Of a DNA stretch of 64,000 nucleotides, positions 1 to 9,038 are shown in pieces; the stretch's first letter is position 1; each line of letters opens with the position of its first letter. The notes under the pieces are model-generated. The model saw nothing but the letters and a program-made list of their open reading frames with translations. It did no database searches and was not told the origin of the DNA. Position numbers and translations under genes: made by a program. The DNA is from Agapanthus africanus (taxonomy: Eukaryota; Streptophyta; Magnoliopsida; Asparagales; Amaryllidaceae): the NCBI GenBank assembly GCA_030015575.1, contig CM057344.1:183475044-183539043 (forward strand). Direction: 5' to 3'.

Positions 1-1470
1 TTCCAGATACAAGACATGTGACAGTGGTCATTCGTGTCTGGGACAAGCACAGAGCACGAGGGGGGCTGCACAAGAATCAATGGGTGCGCAGAGCTCGAGG
101 GAGAGAGAAGTCAAAAGTGAAAAAGATAATGCAATCTTGGACTTGGAAATCTGCAGATATTCTGGAAGACTTCTGTGCAGTATGAAGATTTCAAACACGA
201 GGAAAAGCCAAACCAGGGATACCCACAAAACCACACAGCCCATCTCCACTATACGGCCGCGGATCCGCGGCCATGTGGGGCCCTCTCTGCGTAATCTTTT
301 GGGGGCACTTTGGTACTTTCATCTTGGTCCAGATTGTTGCCCTAGGTTTCCCATTCCCCTCCTATAAACACCCCGGATCTGAGCCAAACCAAAGGTGTTA
401 ATTCTTTGTGCCTCTTTTTGTTAGTTTTAGTTCTTCTTCTTCTTCTTCTTCATTCTTCCTCCATGGAAATGTAGTGAGAGTATTGAGTGGATGTGAATAA
501 AGATGAAGGTTTTTGTATTATTCTTTTTGTTTAGCTTCCCCCTTGAGATCTCTACCTTAACTTGATCTTGCAACCTCTTAAGTGAGCTTGCAAGTTTAAG
601 CTTTGGTCATTGGTCTCAAGGGGTTGTATCATTTTGTTCTCTCCTTAGTGCTTCATTTCACATGCGTTCTCTACCCTTCTCTTGATCTTACAACCTCTTG
701 ATTGAGCTTGCAAGTTTAAGGGTTGGCTATTGATCCCATGCTTGTTTTGAGTTCTATGGTTCTTGTAATTACTTTCTTGCATTTTTCATTCTTGTCTTTA
801 ATTACTTGCAATTTATTTCATGCACTTAAATTCATGCACTTAATTTCTTGTAATCTTTTCTTTTCTTTGTTCTTTTCTTTTGCTCTTTGTTGTTCATTTT
901 GTGAATGTTGTAATTATCGTCGTTGTTAAGAATCAATACGGTATTGTAAGTTAACACTTCTTTCCCCATTTCCTTTTCCCGTTATTTTCCATTTGAACTC
1001 CGCCCAAACGTTACGCAAGCGCTCCGTTAGGCACCTTACCCTGATAAGGTAACGGTGATTCCTAACCGCGACCGGTTGCGTTCGGTTTGGCTGGAGGCGA
1101 AAGCAAGAGACAAGAACGGAAGGACAAGGGTAAATAAGCCGGATTCCACGAATACCGCGCTTAAATCCCCTAATCCACGTTGTTGCCGATTGCTCTAGCT
1201 TCAATTGGTCAAGACTCGGCTCAAAGGTTTTGAGTACGGATTTCTTTAGCTTACATTATCGTATCTTTTCTTAACAACTTTATACTTGCAAATAATACAC
1301 ATAGGTTAGATTGAACAAACACATATTCTTTATTGACTCGTCTAAAACAAGAAAGGACATACAACCATCTCCCTGTGGATCGACCCGTGCTCAACCGGCT
1401 AGCTGCATAGCGACACCGTCTTGATTGCGGTTAACTTTAATTCTTCCAATCAAACCGGGTTTAATTAACA
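1..1470 (+). repeat. 3' part of an Athila-like LTR (element F)
   Basis: No coding sequence is convincing here. A TATA box (TATAAA, 363-368) is followed by a T-rich transcribed part, and near 1372 the phrase CTCCCTGTGGATCGACCC appears, with GACACCGT and TTGATTGC shortly after. The same words occur in the same order near the U5 end of the Athila LTRs of element I (reverse strand near 40400-40450). The LTR seems to end in TTAATTAACA at 1470. No primer-binding site follows, so this is the 3' LTR of an element lying to the left, or a solo LTR, inserted in the leader of copia C. The left end is outside the window. A perfect 18-bp palindrome lies about 90 bp upstream of the TATA box. Confidence 0.6.
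255..272. promoter_or_regulatory. GC-rich perfect palindrome in LTR F
   Basis: GGCCGCGGATCCGCGGCC is its own reverse complement. It lies in the U3-like part of the LTR, about 90 bp upstream of the TATA box. It belongs to a recurrent motif class in this window (see 2271-2317, 41732-41778, 49941-49990, 60061-60105, 62612-62642), but here only one arm is present. Its function is unknown. Confidence 0.6.
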
Positions 1471-2514
1471 TGAATTCTTTTTTTTCATTTGTTGGGCTGG
1501 GTAGTTAAGAAATAATTAAAATGAAATGGAGTGTCTGGGCCGGCTTGGGAATAAGGGAAAAAGAAAAGGAAAGATTTAGGGTTTGGTTTTTAATGGGGTT
1601 TTAAAATAAATAAATAATTATAATTAAAATAAATAAATTTTATAAGTGAAAGAGAAATACGGATATTGGTATAAAAAGGGGCTGGGTATTACAAATTCTA
1701 GAGTGAAGCCCCTCCATCTCAACGCCATGAGATGCGGGCTCGTTGCCCTCTAGAACCCGGCTATCCGCGCACCCCTCCGCGGAGTAATCCTAGTACAGAA
1801 AGTAAAAATATATATACAACGGGTACATCGACCTCAGCCCGGTCGTGCCCCAAAAGAATAATATACAGACAGGCGGTGACGGCAGTCCACATGTTGGACG
1901 CTCGCCCTGAATATCAAATGTACAAATACAACCAAACTGTACTAACATTGCATCCAGGCTATCCACCACGACAAATCCTCAACATCATAGCACAACACAG
2001 AACATTAACGTGAATGTCACGTTCGCAAATCCGTCTAAAAGAACTATAGCAATTAGACAGGATTTACCGATCAAATGACATTCACGGTCGTAGATATAAT
2101 GTAAATACTATGAACTAACATGTTTAAAATTTTCGATCGACAAAATTTCCCGAATTGGGCCCCAAGTACAGCACTCAAAATAATCTGGGCCCAATCAAAA
2201 TATTCCAGAAACCTCTTTTTCAAGTCAGAGACCCACTGTAGAAATTTGGTGCAGTGAAGCCACTGTTAGGCAGCGGAACCGCGGCCAAAATGGGGTTACG
2301 GCCGCGGTTCCGCGGCGCTATAGTAACATCATGGTACCAATTTTCTTTAGTGTTCTCAAAAAACCCTGCACGCATTTCTGCAACATACCAAATAATTTTT
2401 CGAGCACAAAAAAAATTCGACAGAAAGTGCATTTTTGAATATGTGGTTTTTGGAATTTTTGTTCGATCGAAGTTCTAAACACGTTAGAGCAAGCTAGTAA
2501 AGGTTAATGGCGTG
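1471..2514 (-). other. Non-coding leader of copia C
   Basis: This is the untranslated region between gag (off the window, left) and the PBS of copia C. Positions 1471-1692 are A/T-rich, end in a TATTACA word, and hold nothing I recognise. From about 1693 the sequence is alignable in patches with the leader of copia G (58980-60293): the GGCTATCCACCACGACAAATCC region near 1955 has a counterpart near 59287, and the AAAAGAATAATATACA region near 1852 one near 59215. No open frame of note is present. A palindrome pair lies at 2271-2317. Confidence 0.55.
2271..2317. promoter_or_regulatory. Palindrome pair (hairpin) in copia C leader
   Basis: CAGCGGAACCGCGGCC (about 2271-2286) is followed after 13 nt by GGCCGCGGTTCCGCGGC (2300-2316). 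Each arm is palindromic and the two arms are reverse complements, so they could form a long GC-rich stem with a 13-nt loop. The same layout recurs in other elements of this window. No function is known to me. Confidence 0.65.
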
Positions 2515-2526
2515 GCTTTGATACCA
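2515..2526 (-). other. Primer-binding site of copia C
   Basis: Read on the minus strand this is TGGTATCAAAGC, one base off the standard initiator tRNA-Met PBS (TGGTATCAGAGC). It directly abuts the LTR end at 2527, which fixes the element as minus-strand with its 5' LTR to the right. Confidence 0.75.
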
Positions 2527-2808
2527 TGTAAGACTACGGTAGCGCCCCGGCCGTCTTTCCGGGGCCAAAATGCGGAAACGAAAATTTTTCAAAACTTGAA
2601 ACCGGCGCTATCATATGCTTAAAACCCGGATCGAACCATTAACCTACAACTAGCTATCTAGAGATAGGATAGAATGCTATACCGATCGATCCGTGTCCTT
2701 CGGTCTTTGGCCACCATCCCAAGCTCCTCGCGGCATCTCCGGTCTTGATCTCCTCGTTGGAAAGGGCACCACATCTATGAGTCTTTTTACGGGCTCCCGC
2801 TTCGTCCG
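2527..2808 (-). repeat. 5' LTR of copia C, first segment
   Basis: The LTR starts (plus-strand view) TGTAAGACTACGG next to the PBS and is broken at 2808 by element E, whose target duplication GTCCG is at 2804-2808. It resumes at 12644 and ends at 14461, about 2.1 kb in total, like the LTRs of copia G and D. Confidence 0.7.
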
Positions 2809-3321
2809 AGTAGGGTGTTTTTCGTCACCCTATTGAGATGGGAATACGCGCTCTCTTGTCAGGCGTACTACAGATTCCTCCTGCCCAGGGTAGGCCAGGG
2901 TTTAATGATTGTGGGGATCCGAATCTCTGGCAGTCTCGGACTAAGCTGCCGTTAATTACCCCTAGCCTTTGGGGCGAGGGAACCTCCGATTGACGGGTTA
3001 AACTGGTCATGCGAACTCAATGTGCAGTGTACGTGTGTTGTGTTTTGAAAGGGGGTTTGGATATATCGGGAGCCACGCAGAGTTTTTACGGGGGTCCCTC
3101 TACCCGGATAGCGGGCTGGGGGTCAAGAGGGCTAGCAGCCCCCTTTCGGGGTGCGGGGCAGCGCCCCGTTAGAAATTTTTTTCTAACAGGGACAGTGTCG
3201 TGGAGCACGTGTGTGTGCAAATATGTATACATATGTATATGTATATGTATGTACATAAAAAGAGGGGGGAAAGGCATCCAAAGGATGCGTGGGGCAGCAC
3301 CTTGGGTGCTGTACGCCTAGG

Positions 3322-3693
3322 CATAGTCACAAATTCGTCGTTCGGGAATAATTCGGCGAGGTCGAAAATTCGGATTCGGAGAACTATTCGGAAAAAATCG
3401 GCAGGTATTCGGGAAAGATTCGGTAAGTGTTCGGGAAATGTTCGGGAAGGATTTCGAGCAATAAATTAATATATGAGACGCTAGGTTTTGATTTTGTGAA
3501 TTATTTACAGTTTTTTGAATTATTCGCTGTTTTATCACATAATTCGGGAATAATTCGCGAATTATTCGCGAATAATTCGCGAATTATTCGGCCAGTTCGG
3601 CAATGACGAATAATTCGGCGAATAATTCGTTTGATCAAAAATTCGCGAATTATTCGCGAATTCGGCGAATAATTCGCGAATTCTGTGACTATG
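3322..3693. mobile_element. hAT-like MITE, 372 bp
   Basis: The terminal inverted repeats are CATAGTCACA...TGTGACTATG, extended by AATTCG after a 1-nt offset. An 8-bp duplication CGCCTAGG flanks it (3314-3321 and 3694-3701). The partner LTR has a single uninterrupted CGCCTAGG at 11503-11510, which is an intact empty site. The interior is built from short AATTCGCGAATTATTCG-like repeats and has no ORF. The 8-bp duplication points to the hAT superfamily; the autonomous partner is not in the window. Confidence 0.85.
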
Positions 3694-3701
3694 CGCCTAG
3701 G

Positions 3702-4105
3702 TGCTGTGCGCTCAGGCGCTAGAGTGCCATGTGTCGGCATGTGGGCGTTCTGCGCTTGAGCGCTGGGCGTTTGAGCGCAAGCGCGCCACGTGTCGGCACG
3801 GGGCGACTTGCGCTCGAGCGCTTGCGCTGGAGCGCAAGCGCGCCACATGTCGGCACCGGGGCGACTTGCGCTTGCGCTTGAGCGCAAGCGCGCCACGTGT
3901 CGGCACCGGGGCGACTTGCGCTCGAGTGCTTGCACTTGAGCGCAAGCGCGCCACGTGTCGGCACCGGAGCGACTTGCGCTCGAGCGCTTACGCTGGAGCG
4001 CAAGCGCGCCACGTGTCGGCACGTGGGCGCTTTGCGCTCGAGCGCTGAGCGCTTGAGCGCAAACGCGCCACGTGTCGGCACGCGGGCGCTCTGCGCTTGA
4101 GCGCC
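3702..4105. repeat. 49-60 bp tandem array with CACGTG and GCCGAC motifs
   Basis: Seven degenerate units carry the core GCCACGTGTCGGCAC, near 3727, 3786, 3842, 3891, 3950, 4008 and 4068. Five cores contain a perfect CACGTG (G-box/ABRE type). Reading the other strand, GCCGAC (DRE/CRT core) overlaps it as GCCGACACGTGGC. Unit spacers are rich in GCGCTTGAGCGCAAGCGC, itself palindromic. The array lies downstream of the TATA box on the sense strand, thus probably in the transcribed part, so a promoter role is only a possibility. Confidence 0.75.
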
Positions 4106-4501
4106 GGCGAGAAAAGGAGGCTTTTAGCCTAAGAAACAGAAGCTATGCTTCAGAAAGAAAATATTTATTATGTATATATGTATGGAGTTAAACTCCTAGG
4201 ATGTTTTGAAGCTGATGAAGGAGGGTTCTTCTTCTTCCTCCTGTTGTTTGGCCGGATCTTGAAGATCAAGAGATGTGAGATCTCAAAATCTCTCCTTTTT
4301 GAGATCTGATGGGAGATCTGAGTTCCCCTTTGCGGGTTTTGTGGTGGAAAACTACTTAGTTTTGGAAAAGAAAGAGTAAAACTCTTGATTTAATTCAAAA
4401 GAAATAAGAAGGTTTAGAACCTTGGAGAAGGAGCAGGAGGCACAAAAAACCCTAGTTTTTTGGGGGGAATGAAAAGTTGTTTTTTTATTCATCATCATGT
4501 T

Positions 4502-4513
4502 GCCTTTTATAGG
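4502..4513 (-). promoter_or_regulatory. TATA box of E 3' LTR
   Basis: The minus strand reads CCTATAAAAGGC. The same sequence is at 12310-12321 in the 5' LTR, where it would drive element transcription. Confidence 0.6.
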
Positions 4514-4835
4514 CTCACATATTTACATATAGCCCCTTGGGCTTTGCAAAATAGCATTTTACCTATCACATGGCTCATGTGCCTTTTCATTTTGCACATA
4601 AGCCATGGGCTTACAAAAATTTGGCTTTATGCCCCTTTTGCATACATTCATGCACAAAAATTACATAAAAATTATTTGTTACATGATTTTTGTTGTTGTC
4701 ATGGCGGAAGGCCGGACGCTTCGTGTTCTGGCTCGACCTGGGCATTGGCCTACTTGCTTAGGCTTGGGCTCACCTGGCTTGGGGTTGACCTTGACTTTGA
4801 CTTGGTCAACTGGGGTGCAAATTTTGACTTCAACA

Positions 4836-4850
4836 AAGTGCCCCCCATCA
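4836..4850 (-). other. Polypurine tract of element E
   Basis: The minus strand reads TGATGGGGGGCACTT directly before the 3' LTR start TGTTGAAG. This is the expected plus-strand priming site. Confidence 0.75.
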
Positions 4851-5050
4851 ATAAATGCACACCACATATGTGAGTCGTGTGCATGAAATTGATGGATTAT
4901 CTTTCACGTGGAGGCGACTTGCCTTGTTTCCCACTCTTTGGGATGCGCTGCCCTTTTTACGACGTGGACGGTCGACGCTTGATGCGTCTCCGAGACGGAG
5001 TGTCCGTGGTAGACGTTTCCCTGGCCCGGAGCAATCTGGTTACTGCTTTG
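4851..5050 (-). other. 3' untranslated region of E, before the array
   Basis: Between the polypurine tract and the 75-bp array. It holds diverged partial copies of the array unit (GCCCTTTTTACGACGTGGACGG near 4949) and no gene. Confidence 0.5.
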
Positions 5051-6615
5051 TAGGAAGCCTGCACTGCCCTTTTTACGACCTGGACGGTCGACGCTCTGAT
5101 GCGGAGCGATTTGGGTTCCCAATTTGCGGGAGCCTGCACTGCCCTTTTTGCGACATAGACGGTCGACGCTCTTATCCGGAGCGATTTGGGTTCCCAATTT
5201 GCGGGAGCCTGCACTGCCCTTTTTGCGACATAGACGGTCGACGCTCTGTTACGAAGCGATTTGGGTTCCCAATTTGCGGGAGCCTGCACTGCCCTTTTTG
5301 CGACATAGACGGTCGACGCTCTTATCCGGAGCGATTTGGGTTCCCAATTTGCGGGAGCCTGCACTGCCCTTTTTGCGACATAGACGGTCGACGCTCTGTT
5401 ACGAAGCGATTTGGGTTCCCAATTTGCGGGAGCCTGCACTGCCCTTTTTGCGACATAGACGGTCAACGCTCTGTTACGAAGCGATTTGGGTTCCCAATTT
5501 GCGGGAGCCTACACTGCCCTTTTTGCGACATAGACGGTCGACGCTCTGTTATGAAGCGATTTGGGTTCCCAATTTGCGGGAGCCTGCACTGCCCTTTTTG
5601 CGACATAGACGGTCGACGCTCTGTTACGAAGCGATTTGGGTTCCCAATTTACGGGAGCCTGCACTGCCCTTTTTGCGACATAGACGGTCGACGCTCTGTT
5701 ACGAAGCGATTTGGGTTCCCAATTTACGGGAGCCTGCACTGCCCTTTTTGCGACATAGACGGTCGACGCTCTGATCCGGAGCGATTTGGGTTCCTAATTT
5801 GCGGGAGCCTGCACTGCCCTTTTTGCGACATAGACGGTCGACGCTCTGATCCGGAGCGATTTGGGTTCCCAATTTACGGGAGCCTGCACTACCCTTTTGC
5901 GACATAGACGGTCGACGCTCTGTTATGAACTGATTTGGGTTCCCAATTTGCGGGAGCCTGTACTGCCCTTTTTGCGACATAGACGGTCGACGCTCTGATC
6001 CGGAGCGATTTGGGTTCCCAATTTGCGGGAGCCTGCACTGCCCTTTTTGCGACATAGACGGTCGACGCTCTGTTACGAAGCGATTTGGGTTCCCAATTTA
6101 CGGGAGCCTGCACTGCCCTTTTTGCGATATAGACGGTCGACGCTCTGATCCGGAGCGATTTGGGTTCCCAATTTGCGGGAGCCTGCACTGCCCTTTTTGC
6201 GACATAGACGGTCGATGCTCTGTTACGAAGCGATTTGGGTTCCCAATTTGCGGGAGCCTGCACTGCCCTTTTTGCGACATAGACGGTCGACGCTCTGATC
6301 CGGAGCGATTTGGGTTCCTAATTTGCAGGAGCCTGCATTGCCCTTTTTGCGACATAGACGGTCGACGCTCTGTTACGAAGCGATTTGGGTTCCCAATTTG
6401 CTGGAGCCTGCACTGCCCTTTTTGCGACATAAACGGTCGACGCTCTGATCCGGAGCGATTTAGGTTCCCAATTTGCGGGAGCCTGCACTGCCCTTTTTGC
6501 GACATAGACGGTCGACGCTCTGTTACGGGGCGATTTGGGTTCCCAATTTGCGGGATCCTGCACTGCCCTTTTTGCGACATAGACGGTCGACGCTCTGATC
6601 CAGAGCGATTTGGTA
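5051..6615. repeat. 75-bp tandem array (about 21 units)
   Basis: The unit begins GCGATTTGGGTTCCCAATTT and recurs every 75 bp at 5106, 5181, 5256 and so on to about 6605, with one 1-bp deletion near 5895. Two subtypes are interspersed: one with CTGTTACGAA and one with CTGATCCGGA or CTTATCCGGA before the next unit. In places they strictly alternate, which suggests a 150-bp higher-order unit. Because 75 is divisible by 3, long frames stay open on both strands; I do not regard these as genes. Confidence 0.9.
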
Positions 6616-7757
6616 GACGTGCCCCCGGCACGGAGTGTCGCTGGTCGACGTTTCCCCGAGGCGGAGTGTCGCTGTTTGACGTAAAGGTCGATGTTGGAAT
6701 TGGTTGGTTTGATTTGTTTGACTTGAGTTGACATCAGCATCGCTATACTGGAATATGGTACCAGGAGTGAATCATCGTCTGCCATGAGAGGATTTGGGAA
6801 TTGGTTTTTTTTGTTTGGCATCTGCATTGCTGGACTGGAATAATGCCAGGAGCAACTCATCATGTGCCCTGAGAGGATTTGGGAATTGGTGGCTTAGGAG
6901 ACAGGTTTAGATCTCTGTCACCTAAGGCTTTTCCATTTTGTGAGCCGTAAGGGTCTCACAAAGCATTTTCTCCCTACGGGTCGTAAGGATCCCGTAGGTG
7001 TATTTTCTCCTTAGGAGTCGTGGGGACTCCTAAGTGTGTCGCTCCTTTGTGAGTCGTAGGGATCTCACGCGGGAATTTTCTCCTCACAAAGTCGAGAGGA
7101 CTTTGCAAGTGCATTTCATTTTTTTTTCTTTTTCGAGTTTGCCATCTTTCGGGTTTTCACAAACTCGCCGGCAGTCCTGCTGTTTTTACTCACGGAGCCC
7201 TTTCGGGTTTTCATCCGTGCCCATTTTGCTTGTGGACATACCGTTCTCTCTTTTTATTTTCTTTTTTTTTGAGAGAGATCGGGATTGTTTTACGCCCGTG
7301 GATTGTATACGGTTTTGCAGGATGTATGATCCAGACCGTAGGGCCGGAAAAATTTCAGGACTTTGTTGGCGTCTGCATCGCTGCACTGGAATGTGGTACC
7401 AGAAGCGACTCATCATTCGCCGTTGGGGTATGGGATTTGGAATTTGGTTGGCGTCTGCATCGTTGCACTGGAATATGGTACCAGGAGCGACTCATCATTC
7501 GCCACTTGGGGGTTGGGGAGCGATAGCTTAGGAGACAGGTTTAGATCCCTGTCATCTAAGACTTTTCAATTTTATGGGCCGTGGGGGTCCCATAAAAGCA
7601 TTTTCTCCCTACGAGTCATAAGGATCTCGCAGGTGTATGTTCTCCTTAGGAGTCGTGAGGACTCCCAAGTGTGTTTTTCCTTCGTGAACCGTAAGGATCC
7701 CACAAAGGTTTGTTCTCCTCATGTATCGTGAGGACACATGAGTGGATTTCCCTCGTT
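6616..7757. repeat. Dispersed repeat blocks in the 3' region of E
   Basis: A block of about 150 bp that starts GGCTTAGGAGACAGG and contains CCGTAAGG, CTCCCTACGGGTCGTAAGG and similar phrases occurs at about 6891-7040, 7525-7675 and 8318-8465. A shorter block (TCTGCATCGCTGCACTGGAA followed by TGGTACCAGGAGCGACTCATC) occurs near 6734, 6822, 7370, 7455 and 8708. No gene is seen. Confidence 0.7.
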
Positions 7758-8215
7758 CCCAGTTTAATGACTTAGAGGTCGACTGTTTCCAGTTTAACGA
7801 CTTAGAGGTCATCTGTTTCCAATTTAACGACGTAGAGGTCATCTGTTTCCAGTTTAACGACGTAGAGGTCATCTGTTTCCAGTTTAACGACTTAGAGGTC
7901 ATCTGATTCCAGTTTAACGACTTGGAGGTCATCTGTTTCCAGTTTAACGATGTAGAGGTCATCTGTTTCCAGTTTAACGACATAGTGGTCATCTGTTTCC
8001 AGTTTAATGACTTGGAGGTCATGGTGCTTCCAGTTTAACGACTTGGAGGTCATATGTTTCCAGTTTAAAGACTTAGAGGTCATCTGTTTCCAGTTTAAAG
8101 ACTTAGAGGTCATCTGTTTCTGTTTCCAGTTTAAAGACTTAGAGGTCATCTGTTTCCAGTTTAAAGACTTAGAGGTCTGCTGTTTCCAGTTTAACGACTT
8201 GGTGGTCTATTGATG
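7758..8215. repeat. 30-bp tandem array (about 15 units)
   Basis: The unit is GTTTCCAGTTTAACGACTTAGAGGTCATCT with point variants and one 6-bp insertion near 8120. Related units recur at 9003-9055, just downstream of the gag-like ORF stop. On the sense strand this reads as a decapeptide repeat, which I treat as a by-product of the period. Confidence 0.88.
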
Positions 8216-9038
8216 GCGAGCTTGGAATTTTGGGGTTGGGGCCGGCATCAGCGTTGCTAACACTGAAGTAGAGGTGCCAGGCAATTCATCATTTGTCTTT
8301 TCCTGTTAGGGAGCGATGGCTTAGGAGACAGGTTTAGGTCCCTATCACCAAGGCTTTTCAATTTTATGGGCCGTGAGGGTCCCATAAAAGCATTTTCTCC
8401 TTGCGAGTCGTAAGGATCCCACAGGTGTATTTTCTCCTTAGGAGTCGTGAGCTCCTAAGTGTGGTTTTCCTTTGTGAGTCGTAAGGATCCCACAAAGGTT
8501 TGTTCTCCTCATGTATCGTGAGGACGCATGAGTGGGTCTTCTCAATGAAGCATAATTCCCAAGGCGGAGACCAGCCGCGTAACTGGTGGTTGCGGTGGGG
8601 CATGGGTATGCTGAGAATTATTTGAGCCCGTGGATTGTATACGGCAGTCAATTTGGGGACTAGCCGTAGGGCCGGAAGAATTTTGGGAAACTGGATTTTT
8701 GTTTGGCGTCTGCATTGCTGCACTGGAATAATGCCAGGAGCAACTCATCATCCACCCTTGTTTTTTTTTTGTTTTTGTTTTACCGCGATTGCTCTATCAT
8801 TTCAGCTTTTATCATCGCGAAAATCGCGATTGCCCAATCATTTCGGCTATTTATTCGCCGTTGCCCAATCATTTCGGTTTTATTTTCATCTTTATTTTTA
8901 CTCGCTGATTTTTATTGCGAGTTGCCCAATCATTTCGGCTTTTCATTTTTTCTTTTATTTACACATTTTTTATTTACACATGCATATATTTTTTTTTACA
9001 TTCCCAGTTTAACGACTTAGAGGTCGATGTTTCCCAGT
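8216..9038. repeat. Mixed repeats between the 30-bp array and the ORF of E
   Basis: Contains the third copy of the 150-bp block (8318-8465), another short block near 8708, and four copies of CCCAATCATTTCGGCT or close variants between about 8797 and 8945 separated by T-rich spacers. Two more 30-bp-type units are at 9003-9055. No gene is seen. Confidence 0.6.

Larger units (their letters stand above)
2809..4835 (-). repeat. 3' LTR of element E
   Basis: This 2,027-bp copy matches 10990-12643 along its length except for the 372-bp MITE at 3322-3693. A TATA box on the minus strand (CCTATAAAAGGC, 4502-4513) implies a short U3 (about 320 bp) and a long transcribed part holding the CACGTG repeat array. 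It ends in CAACA at 4835. Confidence 0.88.

Noticed and set aside
3501-4100. Arg/Ala/Ser-rich open frames over the CACGTG array
   Set aside because: GC-rich tandem repeat in an LTR; frames are open on both strands and are not conserved as one frame between the two LTRs.
4855-5907. Long plus-strand open frame (about 350 codons) with a 25-residue repeat
   Set aside because: It is the 75-bp tandem array, whose period keeps all frames open; similar frames occur on the minus strand. No domain or start context supports a gene.
7034-7531. 165-codon plus-strand frame in E
   Set aside because: Low-complexity and repeat-block sequence antisense to the element.
5051-8215. Regular direct repeats resembling a CRISPR array
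   Set aside because: Units are contiguous with no unique spacers, and the context is a plant retrotransposon.
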